A stretch of DNA of 64,000 bases from Brachionus manjavacas. Lineage: Eukaryota > Rotifera > Eurotatoria > Ploima > Brachionidae. A program made the position numbers and the translations under genes. The stretch lies in contig JAHQIY010000013.1 in NCBI GenBank assembly GCA_019054805.1, positions 2,852,001 to 2,916,000 of the forward strand. The letters are read 5' to 3'. The notes under the pieces were generated by a model. That model did not search any database. It worked only from the letters and a program-made list of their open reading frames with translations, and was not told the DNA's origin. This document shows positions 32,154 to 42,200 of this stretch, one piece after another. The stretch's first letter is position 1, and every line of letters begins with the position of its first letter.

Positions 32154-33446
32154 ATGAATGAATCGCTTAGCGAACATGTGAAGAAATGGCCGCTCTCTCA
32201 AACCAGTCCACTCGCTCTCTTCGGCCAATTGTTAATTCATCTAATGGTCTTTGGCGGTAACCTGCTCATCATACTAGTCATCCGCCTGAAAAAATCCCTC
32301 TACGAAAACAACACACTGCGCATTGTTCTAAGCCTGTCAATAGCAGATCTCTTCTTGTCAATTAGCGTTCTTCCGTTCACAACATATGCCCAGCTCAGCT
32401 ATCCTCAATGGGGCCTGGGGCTCTACTCGTGCGCTTTCTGGCTGGCCAACGACCTTCAACTAAAAACAACGTCAATATACCATTTGTGTTCGATAACCTA
32501 CGAGCGCTATCTGAGCATAGCCAAGCCCATGCTCTTTCGCATCAACATCCAGAAGCGCATCATGCACCTGGTCTTGTTCAACTGGACCGCTTCTTTTGCG
32601 TTCATTACACTGCCTTTTTTAGTACTGCTAACAATAAACCCACAGTCAATCTATGCGACTAGCTGTAGCATAAGCTCAAGCGTGTTCGTTGCATATTTTA
32701 CCATAATCACATTCTGGGTGCCTCTGGCCATTATGATGTTCTTCGGCTCCAAGGCCGTCTATCTCATCCGCAAGATAGACAAGTCCCATTTGAAGATGAA
32801 CTGTAAATTGTTGACCGAGGTGACGCCGCGCAACTCTTTTTTGATTTCAGAGTCTAGCAAAGACTCGCGCCACTCGGTCCAGTGCTTGGACATGAAGACA
32901 CAGGCGCGCAAACGAGCCAACTCGCTCAACTACATTTACAAGAGGAGGAAAAAAGATAACTTCAAGCTGAAGAACATACCGACCATAACGGTGATGGAGG
33001 TGAATCAGACAAGTCCGGATAGTGGGAATTTCGGAGGTGAGTTCGGCAGTGTGGCAAACAGGGAGGAGTCGCAGATCAGCGACGACAGTGGTTTGGTGCT
33101 GAGGACGGAGAGTGCGCGGCGGCCATCGCGCCTCTCCGCCTTTCGGCTCAGCATCTTTGGCAATCCCATACGCAAAGAGCTAAAAGCCCAGAAGACGCTG
33201 ACAATCGCGCTGATTGTCTTTTTGTTCTCTTATTTTCCGTATTTTACTTTTTTGACGTTGATGTCCTTCATGAAACTGTTTAGTCAACAATGGTTGAGCC
33301 GAGATGCCGAGTTTATCACTGTTGTGTTCTATTTGACTTCGTGGCTGGCTTATTCAAGCGCTGCCATCAATCCTCTTTTGCAATTTTTACTCAATAATAA
33401 TTTAAAAAATAGTCTCAAAAAAAATTTATTTAAAAATAAAAAATAA
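32154..33446 (+). CDS. class A G-protein-coupled receptor, biogenic-amine-receptor-like, single exon
   Basis: A 430-aa seven-helix receptor encoded without introns. Ballesteros-Weinstein landmarks: Asn36 (1.50, GGNLLI), Asp65 (2.50, SIADLF), Cys93 (3.25) to Cys171 in loop 2, Asp100 (3.32), ERY 117-119 (3.49-3.51), Pro190 (5.50), Pro362 (6.50), Trp397 (7.40) and Tyr400 (7.43), NP 406-407. Asp3.32 plus W7.40/Y7.43 are hallmarks of amine receptors, so an amine ligand is likely but unproven. Departures: position 6.48 is Tyr360 instead of Trp, and NPxxY is NPLLQ (Gln410). Intracellular loop 3 is long (about residues 205-345), Ser/Arg-rich, with several RRPS/RxxS-type possible kinase sites. It acts at the plasma membrane. 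The ORF is visibly richer in G+C than its flanks. Poly(A) signal AATAAA at 33488-33493. Confidence 0.88.
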   Translation: MNESLSEHVKKWPLSQTSPLALFGQLLIHLMVFGGNLLIILVIRLKKSLYENNTLRIVLSLSIADLFLSISVLPFTTYAQLSYPQWGLGLYSCAFWLANDLQLKTTSIYHLCSITYERYLSIAKPMLFRINIQKRIMHLVLFNWTASFAFITLPFLVLLTINPQSIYATSCSISSSVFVAYFTIITFWVPLAIMMFFGSKAVYLIRKIDKSHLKMNCKLLTEVTPRNSFLISESSKDSRHSVQCLDMKTQARKRANSLNYIYKRRKKDNFKLKNIPTITVMEVNQTSPDSGNFGGEFGSVANREESQISDDSGLVLRTESARRPSRLSAFRLSIFGNPIRKELKAQKTLTIALIVFLFSYFPYFTFLTLMSFMKLFSQQWLSRDAEFITVVFYLTSWLAYSSAAINPLLQFLLNNNLKNSLKKNLFKNKK

Positions 33447-33487
33447 TGTTTTTTTTTTTGTATCTAGTTTGTGAATATTTTTTAAAC

Positions 33488-33493
33488 AATAAA
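33488..33493 (+). promoter_or_regulatory. poly(A) signal of the GPCR gene
   Basis: AATAAA about 42 nt after the GPCR stop codon. Confidence 0.55.
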
Positions 33494-33579
33494 AAAGCGA
33501 CCTTTGTCAAAGTGTAACATTTATTAAGACAAATTGTTAATAAAATACCTAAATTTTTTTAATAATGAACTCGTATAAT

Positions 33580-34215
33580 TGAATTAGATTTTCTATCCTC
33601 TTTTTCTTCTTTTCTCCAGATTTGGAATGTTCAAAGCCCTCAATCTGCTTTCATACGGTTTGTTTCTAATTGAAGAAACAAATTTCGTAGCTCTGCGTTG
33701 AATCTTTTCAAGATTTTCACAGTCCAACTTAAGAATTGGAGACCATAAAGGCACAGCAAATTCCAAAGGAGGACGAACAAAAGTTAAATACAATGATCAA
33801 AATAACTTTCAATCAAAACGAGCGAATTATTTCCTGATGCGACCCAACATTTGATTTGCTTTGTTTGTAGCCTCTATCACTTGTTTTTTCCATTTAAGAT
33901 TTGTATTGAAAATAACCCCAAGATCTCTTTCGGTTTTTGATAACTGTTTACTATTAATAAAATAAGTGAATTCTTTGTTTTCATGACCGTAATGCATAAC
34001 CACACATTTTTATGTGTTGAAGAGAAGAAGCCAATCTTGAGTCCACTTGAAAATTAAATCTAAATCTGATTGTAGTTTCACTGCGCTTATTTCTGATACC
34101 GTTTGCGAGAATATTTTAGTATCATCTGAATACATTTTGACAACATTCTCTATTCCTTTTGGTAGATCATTGATATATAAAACGAAAAATAGTGGACCAA
34201 TCACTGAACCTTAGA
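33580..34215 (-). mobile_element. LINE fragment of another Jockey/CR1-like family
   Basis: The upstream part (34204-34010) reads MIGPLFFVLYINDLPKGIEN then VVKMYSDDTKIFSQTV. These are the 'xSVLGPLLFxLYINDLP' and catalytic YxDD motifs, the latter as YSDD. The downstream part (33793-33593) reads TFVRPPLEFAVPLWSPIL then LEKIQRRATKFVSSIRNKPY. Stops and a frameshift separate them, and no upstream or 3' terminus was identified. Confidence 0.8.
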
Positions 34216-35700
34216 ATTTTAAAAAAACATCGCGTTCACAATATTGCCTTACCCAAAGACAACTCCTGTACATAAATCTTATATCTTGAAAACAAAGTAA
34301 CTTTATAATTTTTATATGATGTCGCGGTAAAATAGCTGGCTCGTAAATTTATCAAGATTAAAAATTCAATCAAATAAATAAAGTTTTCACTATCAACTTA
34401 TAATATCTATAAGACTTATAATGTACGAGCCAGCTTACAAAGTAGATATATATATTATATTATACCCATTGGCTGTAAATTAAATATTCTTTTATTTATC
34501 CTTGCATGTGTCATCTATTTATTAGCGTGACAATATTGTTTTGAATCTTATGATCACGTGTTAAACACATGCATTCTAATTTTACAAGTCAGAAAAACTC
34601 GTTGAGATAATTACAGCACTGTGATAAAGTTACGAAAAACTTGATTTTTTAGCCCCTATTTTGATTTGAACTGTCATAGAATGAGTATTTACTTTGAGGA
34701 TATTTGTTACCCTGAATAATTACTTATTAAATGATGTTAACATTGTTTATTCAATTGTACACAACAACAAAAAGTTTTTCATTAATAGAATCGAATTTAT
34801 GTTGTATTTTTTAAGATAAATAATCATCCTATAAGAAATAACCAGGTATGTAGTCGGTTTAAGATGGTAATAAAAAAAAATAAAATGCTTGATGATTGTT
34901 TTATTTTAACTTTATTTTGATCTTTATTACAGGAAAATTAAAAATAAAATAATTAAAATAATATAAACTTTTGTTCTTGAGATTTCTTGAATTTCCACTT
35001 TTCTTGAAATAAATAATTTTTTATTCTAACAAAATTCATCATTTGGATTTAAATTATTTTTTAGAAAATTAAAGATTTTCTAGAGTAATAAAAATATGAT
35101 ATTTTTTTTTATAAGAGAAATAATTATTTTTTTATTTTAATATTTAAATTAAAAAAAATACCCCTTTTAATTGAATTTTAATAGGCTTACTTTTTTTTAA
35201 ATTGACTTAAATTTAATTTTTTAAAATTTGTATTTTGTTTAAGTGGAAATTTTTTTTTGATTTATTAAGTCTAAAAGTTTTAATTGACCGTTTTGATCGT
35301 AAAATTTGATCTGAAACTTAAATTCGCGATTTTTTGTTATTTAAACCGTAAATAAAGAATACACAAAAGTTAAAATTTTATTTTATTTCAAAATCCTTTA
35401 AAGTGGTTTACACTTGAACCTTTTAAAAAAAAATAAGATAATTGCAGACAAAAAATATCGTAAAAATGTATTATTAAAAAAATCTAAAAAAAATTTGCAT
35501 TTTAAATAAAAATACTAATTTTAATTTAAAATAAATTAAAAAAAAAACTTAACTTTTTGGTAAACTAATTCTAATCTATAATAACAATTCACATGTATAC
35601 AAAAAAAAGTAAAGGAATAAACAAAAATTAATAAACTTAAAAAGCATTATATAACAATTTTTTTTTGGATTCTGAATCCTTTAATATCGATCCGACATCG
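34216..35700. other. A+T-rich region; one spaced inverted repeat
   Basis: AGCTGGCTCGTA at about 34334 is mirrored by TACGAGCCAGCT about 90 bp downstream (about 34423-34434), possibly the ends of a ~100-bp foldback element. Nothing else is supported before the next gene. Confidence 0.45.
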
Positions 35701-35707
35701 ACTCAAA

Positions 35708-36582
35708 ATGAAGTACTTACTTAGTCTGCGAACTAGGACCATGTCATATTCCTTTCACGCCAGTCGGGCTCTACATCTCACTCACTTTTCTAATTTTTCT
35801 TCACCACCACCACTACCATCACCACTTAGCCGCTTGCCCTCAGACTGCATAAGCACTCAAGCCAGAGCAGTGTGCACCACTTTCCAAAAAAAATCCCAAC
35901 AAACACCCGACCCTTTCAAAAAGCCCTCAAAAGAGCAGCTTCTTTTACTCAGAGAAAGACTGGCATCACATCTTCCCAAATTCCTGGTCGAGACCCATCC
36001 GTACAACATATATACCAAAGATGTCATTTTTGAGAATTTGTACCAGGAGCCAGGCAAAATAAGCACGTAATATTTTTGTCTATATCCAAAACCAGGAATA
36101 AATATCAACCTTATTCTCAGTTTTTATTCAGAGGCGCCCTCCAGTACGCCATTCAATTGACCATGTTGCGCATGAAAGTCCACTGGAAATACAGCAATGC
36201 CAGACTGGAAGTCTTGAAAATCACTGTGGATGATGCTGATGGCACTGTGAAGGTCAGATGGCGCATAGTGGGCATCAGAGGCATGAAGTCGATGATTCAA
36301 CCGTGGAAGATTAAGGCTTGGAAGATAAATGAATCTATTAAAAATGAGGCCGAGTAAATTTTTTATTTTTTTTGATTTTTTTATTAAGTAAAAAAAATTT
36401 CTAGATGGAATGACGGATTTTCGATTCTTTATGTGCGCGGAGATGGCCTCATTTACAAGCATACAATGCAAAGAGTGATGAGTCAAAAAGACGAAGAGCC
36501 AGTTTTGGCTGAAAAGAGCAAGAAAGTGGAAAATTTGGACATTAATCAAACAATATGTACTAAAGAATCTGGTTTAAAATAA
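35708..36582 (+). CDS. C6orf136-type (DUF2358) mitochondrial protein, 3 exons
   Basis: Exons 35708-36066, 36132-36353 and 36405-36582 (introns 65 and 51 nt, both GT-AG) give 252 aa. The N-terminus MKYLLSLRTRTMSYSFHASR is basic, hydroxylated and free of acidic residues, as in mitochondrial presequences; a Ser/Pro-rich linker follows. The DUF2358 domain spans roughly residues 80-230: LRERLASHLPKFL, HPYNIYTKDVIFEN, GALQYAIQLTMLRM, ARLEVLKITVDD, VKVRWRIVGIRGM, WNDGFSILYVRGDGLIYKH. The splice choice AC|A GGC (acceptor at 36130-36131) is favoured over the CAG nine bases upstream because only it keeps frame with GALQYAIQL. The family's molecular function is not established. The poly(A) signal AATAAA overlaps the stop codon (36578-36583). 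Confidence 0.85.
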
Positions 36583-36589
36583 AAGATTT

Positions 36590-37165
36590 TTTTTAACTTT
36601 TTTTTTTAATTAAAAATTTATAAAGTTTGCTCGGTCTTTTTTTGCTCTAACTAACCTTTTAAAATTATCAAATAAAATCGAATATTTAATTAAATTACTA
36701 AATTAAGCTGTTCGATTTTTAAATTATAAAACAACACTTAAAATGTGTTCGATCATGATTTTATTTTATATTTCTTCCAAAAGTTATTCAAAGAAAATTC
36801 CATCGTCCTTTTTTTAAAAGAGAAGTAATTAAAAGATCTTAAAAAATATTCAAATAGTCAGTTTATTTTTAAATGTTTTTTCTGTTTAAATAGAATTAAT
36901 TATTTTTAAAAATCAAAAAAAAAGGTTTGTTAATCAAACTCTATTTTTGGTAAAATTTTCAAATGAAAATATAAATCATCGAATACTTTAAAATGATAAA
37001 AATTAAAAATCAAACGTTTTCAAAAAGACTTGAAATAAATTTAGTCAAGTTAAGTAAAACGATTGAATTAAAGCAGTGGATGATTTTTTAAAATTTGGGC
37101 TAAAAGCAATAATTAGAAAGCCACTTGGATAGAATGTTGATCGTTGCTTAATTTGGTCAAATAAT
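36590..37165. other. A+T-rich region, no gene seen
   Basis: Downstream flank of the DUF2358 gene with no recognisable feature before the repeat cluster. Confidence 0.45.
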
Positions 37166-37172
37166 TAAACCA

Positions 37173-37790
37173 TTTTTTTTAACTTTAGCAAAATGATTGT
37201 ACCTTTTTTTGAAGTTGAACATGAAAAAAATTCGGCATGGGATTTATGGTACTAGATTAAAAGACTAATGTCCCTAGATATTATAGTAAATGATAATTTA
37301 GATGATACATAGACAAAACAGTATGATGCAAAATTAAACAAATTTTTTTTTTAATAACTATTAAGAATTAAAAATAACAAAAATTAAAAAAAAAATTGTA
37401 ATTTTTTTTTCCTCTTTAATCCTATAGGGGTTAGGGGTTTTGGGTTTAGGTTCATACACCGCCTTAATCTAATTCTGGTCCTTTGACACATTTATTAGTT
37501 TTGCTAAAATACCCATCAATGATTGAAATTAAACTGAAACAAAAAAGTTTCAAAATTTTTTTTTAGATTTTTATCAATTTTTAATTGCTCTTTAAAGTTA
37601 TTAAAAAAATAAAAAAATATTTGCTTTAATTTTGCATCATACTGTTTTGTCTATGTATCATCTAAATTATCATTTACTATAATATCTAGGGACATTAATC
37701 TTTTAATCTAGTACCATAAATCCAATGCCGAATTTTTTTCATGTTCAACTTCAAAAAAAGGTACAATCATTTTGCTAAAGTTAAAAAAAA
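37173..37790. repeat. inverted repeat, ~165-bp arms with ~290-bp spacer
   Basis: The left arm 37173-37338 (AACTTTAGCAAAATGATTGT ... TATGATGCAAAATTAA) is an almost perfect reverse complement of 37626-37790. Landmarks shared in inverse order: GATACATAGACAAAACAGTA, CTAGATATTATAGTAAATGA, TTCGGCATGGGATTTATGGT. Probably a foldback-type DNA element. Confidence 0.9.
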
Positions 37791-39062
37791 GCTTTAAACT
37801 TAAAGAAGCTACAAATTCTTCAATGTAATTAAATTTCGCATTTGAAAAAAAATTAGGTTTTAGGAGATGCAGATCGAAATAGCATTAAATTTAGTAGATT
37901 AACGAGATCTTAAAAAATTAAATTGGGTGACTCTTCGTTTACCGAGTGTAAAATAAAAGTAAATTTGGAAATTGTAATTGAAGGTGACTCTCATCCATTA
38001 GATATATTAGTTTTAGAAAGTTTGCCATATTCGTGGCTTTGCTAATTGATTAATTTTTGTCGCTATTTTTTTTCTCTAATAAAAAATTCTCAAAAATTCT
38101 CTTTTATTAACGTATACCAGAAAAAAAATTCCAAAATTTCTCGAAAAATACCGATTTTCATGAAAAAAATTTTTTTTTTGAATTTTTAGAAAAGGAAAAA
38201 AATTATAATTTGATTGAATTTTTGACCAAAATTTACCTAAATTTCGGTAAATTTTTGTAGAAAAAGGCGAAAAATGGTAAAAAATGTTAAAAAATTATCA
38301 AAAAAGGAAAAATGGGTTTTTTATTTTTACATTCAATTTTTTTTAAACAAACTATGAAAATTAATATTTAAATATTTAAGTAAGAACATATTAAATTATT
38401 TTATTAAATCCAGAAACTATCAAAAATCATATAAATAGAGCTGAATAAAAAAAAGATATACAATCAGAATTAAATAATTTGAACAGTCACCATTTCTTTC
38501 AATTTTTACGAACAGCAGCTTTTGTTGATTTTTTACCATTTTTCGCCTTTTTTACAAAAATTTACCGAAATTTTAATTTTAAATAAAAAATTTTTTTCAT
38601 GAAAATCGTTTTTTTTTAGAGAAATTTTAGAATTTTTTACAATAATTATCGGTAATTTAAGATAATTATCGTAAAGGGTATTTTACGAAAAATACCCTTT
38701 TTTAGATTACCATATTTTACGCTAAATATGGTAAAATATCGTGAATTTACCATAATTTTCGTAAAATATGGTGAATTCAAGGTATCGTAGTAGCACTGTA
38801 TTTATTAAAAAAATAAAAAAATATTTGCTTTAATTTTGCATCATACTGTTTTTTCTATGTATCATCTAAATTATCATTTACTATAATATCTAGGGACATT
38901 AGTCTTTTAATCTAGTACCATAAATCCCATGCCGAATTTTTTTCATGTTCAACTTCAAAAAAAGGTACAATCATTTTGCTAAAGTTAAAAAAAAGCTTTA
39001 AACTTAAAGAAGCTACAAATTCTTCAATGTAATTAAATTTCGCATTTGAAAAAAAATTAAAA
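37598..39062. repeat. ~260-bp direct repeat flanking a ~950-bp interior
   Basis: 37598-37857 and 38804-39062 are nearly identical direct copies, from TTATTAAAAAAATAAAAAAA through GCATTTGAAAAAAAATTA. The right arm of the 37173-37790 foldback is included in both, so the 3' arm exists twice. The interior (37858-38803) holds a second foldback sequence. Confidence 0.9.
38100..38803. repeat. foldback sequence of the TTTACGTAA/TACCATATTTTAC family
   Basis: The left block (about 38140-38290: GATTTTCATGAAAAAAATTT, AAATTTCGGTAAATTTTTGT, AAAAAGGCGAAAAATGGTAA) is mirrored at about 38530-38615. The right part then becomes a dense series of GTAAAATATGGT/TTACCATATTTTAC palindromes ending GTATCGTAGTAGCACTGTA at about 38800. 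The mirror of that terminus (TACAGT-CT-CTACGATAC) occurs at 62680-62697. Confidence 0.7.
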
Positions 39063-39191
39063 AAAAAAACTTAAATCTCCTGGACAAATGGAAAACACAT
39101 CTTTAAGATCCATAAATTTTTTTAAAATTTTTTTTTTCCGATTTGTTTTTAAGGTGGAATAAAAAATTTCAAAAAAAAATTAAAACCAAAT

Positions 39192-39197
39192 TTTATT
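39192..39197 (-). promoter_or_regulatory. poly(A) signal of the Sec5 gene
   Basis: AATAAA on the minus strand (TTTATT on +), about 78 nt beyond the Sec5 stop codon. Confidence 0.55.
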
Positions 39198-39274
39198 GAT
39201 AAGGAAATAGAAAAGATAAATAATTTCAAAATAACAAAAATTGTTTCTAAATAATCAAAACCAAAAGTATGATA

Positions 39275-42200
39275 TCAGTTCGACTCTGTTTTAATTACAG
39301 CACCATCAGACAAAGGCGGTTCTGTGTGAAAAACAGCCAGATATGGTTGCATTCCTTTCTCAAAATCGCTGATCAACTTGGTCATCAGTCTTTTGTGCGA
39401 CTCGAAAGAATTGGTCGGCACCAGCTTAAGTATTTTGTGAACCATTTCCTTCGACTCATCATTGGTGTACAACTTGAATGTTTCTTTTAAACAAAACACA
39501 TCTATGTAAGTTTGGACGGCTGCGTTGACGCAAAAATTGGGCACATCAACCAGCAAAGACAAAATTTTCGAATAGACCTCTCTGATCGCATGGTTGAACA
39601 CTGATTGTATCAATGTTTTGTTTAGCAGGAACAACTCCGAGTGCACATTCAGCAGACCCATTATGATTTGCTTGACGTAATTCCTTACAGCTAGAAAAAA
39701 AGTAGGAAACAGAGAATGGAAATTTTTTTTTTTACTTAATGGTTTGGAGCAGTCTCTAAAGTCGAATTTGCCAGCATATAAATTTTTTTCAATATTTTCC
39801 ACAATGGGGTTTATGGCCTCCTTAATGTACTCCTTGAGCAAATTGTCCTGTAAGTCTTTGACATTTTTTCGGCTCTCTCTAAAAACCTGCTCGAACAACT
39901 TGAACAAGTCGGCGGGAAATTTGAGCTCCTGGAGCATCTTCCAAACACTGGGCAAGGACTTTTTCTTGCACACATTCAGGTTGTTGTACAAATAGAGCAA
40001 TAGCTTGGACTGGCTCATCTGAACGAACTTGGGCAAGTGGTCTTCTTTGGTAATGAATCTGCTTATTCGCTTGAGGAAAGCGTGGGCTATGCCAAACAGT
40101 AGTTTGGCAATTTTTTCAGAAAACTTGCCATCGGAGAACAGCTTTTTTTCGCCAGGCTTTTCTTCCAGCACGTATTCTCGACACAAAGTCAGGGCCTTGC
40201 AAAATTTTGTCTCAAATCTTGATGGCTTTTAAAATTTAAATAATGAATGAAAAGAAAAGATATTTTTATTAAGAATAATTGTACAGTTTTGATTACAATG
40301 TTTATTACGCTAATTTACGTTTAATTACGTATTTTTTCAACTTTTTCAGTAGTTTTCTAAGAATTTTTAAAATTTAATAATTTTTTGGAAAAAATATTTT
40401 TTGATGGAATTAAAGAAAAAAATGTGTATTTTCACTTCACGTAAATTCGCATTTTTTACAATGAAAAGTGGTTAAAAAGTTAGAGCTTAAATCACACTCA
40501 TAAATTAGTACTTGATTTCTGCAAAAAGCTAAAGTTTTTTCTAATTTTTTAAAAATCAATTGACTCTTTAAATTTACAGTTTTGTTTTGATGTGATGTTA
40601 TGTAAATTTACGCAAAATTACGAAATATAACTTTTTCTTTCGTAAATTAAAAAAGGGCCAAAAATAGCCTATCTTTAGCTTTGCTATGAATTTGGTAGAT
40701 TTTATTATTTTCTAAGCTTTTTATCTGTAAAAAAAATTTACCTAAGTTCACACTTTATTCAGTCAAAAATGGTAAAATAGATTTAAAAAGAGTAAATTTT
40801 TAGTAGGCCACTAAAATTTAATTTGTCTTTAAATCTTCCTAGAAAATGGCAAATGTATTCTTTGAATCATTATCTTGGTTAATTTTGACAGCCAAAGGAC
40901 CAAGGGGTTTTAAAGACCCTTTTTGATACTTATTTTGCTCATTGCTCAATATATTTAGTCATTTTTGACAATTTTTTTTTTTCATCAAATCTAAAATCAA
41001 AAAAAAATATAATAATTAATTCATTTTTGTTTTAAAATCTTTTTATTTTTCTGCAAAAAAAATAATTCATACGTTAATGCCCAAGAGGGGTTTTTTGGAT
41101 CCAACAGAAATACTGTCTTTTTTTTGTAAAATAAACTGAAGACCAAGCTAATTATGCTTTAAATTTCAAAATCTACTTAAATTAAATAATTCCTTTTATA
41201 AATTACAATTTTATGAACCATGTCTCGACGAAAAAGCTGCCTTACAAGCCCTTGAACTTCTTAGAAATGCGGATGATACCCAATCAGTAGTCTCTGATGA
41301 TGATGATAATGATTATGAGGATAATGATTATTTTATTTTCTTATTTATTTGTTTTCTTACCGAGCTAGAGCTCCTTCAGAATAAGTTAAAGATAAAATAA
41401 AAATAAAATTAAAGTTAATAAAATTAATTATTGACACTTTAATATATTTTAAGAAAATATATTAAAGTGTCATTTATTTTGATCAAACGTCAATTAAAAA
41501 AAGATCAAATCGTCATTTATTTATATTAATTAGTCAACATAAAAATTAGTCAATTGAATGTATGAATCGTAAATTAAAATTAATAGTTGTCATTTTAAGT
41601 AAATAGTTATCACATGATAAAATTAAATGTTATAAAGTAAAGATCCATAAAAAAAAATTTTAATCATAAAAAAATTAAGAAAATATTTTCTTAATTTTCT
41701 TAGTTTAAATATTTTTTCAAATTTTAATTTTTGTGCTGAACGCATTTATTTTATTTTTAATTTTTGTGTTGAGAAGGAATCATTTTGCGCTGAGCGTTTT
41801 GAAATTGTGTTGAATGGTTATTTTTTGTGTTGAAAAGGTAGACCCATTTAAAACATTAGATTCATCAATTCGTTTCACATTCGAAAAAAAATCAGAAAAA
41901 AATTATTGTAGAAGCCGATTTTATATTTTGGAGGAGTTGATTTATTATTTATTTATTTATTTGTTTTCTGTACCGAGCTAAAGCTCCTTCAGAATAAATT
42001 AAAAATAAAATAAAAATAAAATTAAAGTTAATAAAATTAGATAAAAAAAAAAAGAATCAAAATAAAATAAATAAGCTAAAAAAATGAAAGTTGAAAAGAC
42101 ATAAATTGGAAAAGATTGTTACGTGTGGCACATGTTTAAATAGTTCAAGTTTCAGGAAAAAAAGAAGAAATAGTAAGGTAGCAATTACACAATGGAGTTG

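Noticed and set aside
36124..36549. 141-codon minus ORF opposite the DUF2358 gene
   Set aside because: Shadow frame spanning exon 2, intron 2 and exon 3 of the plus-strand gene, which has the family match.
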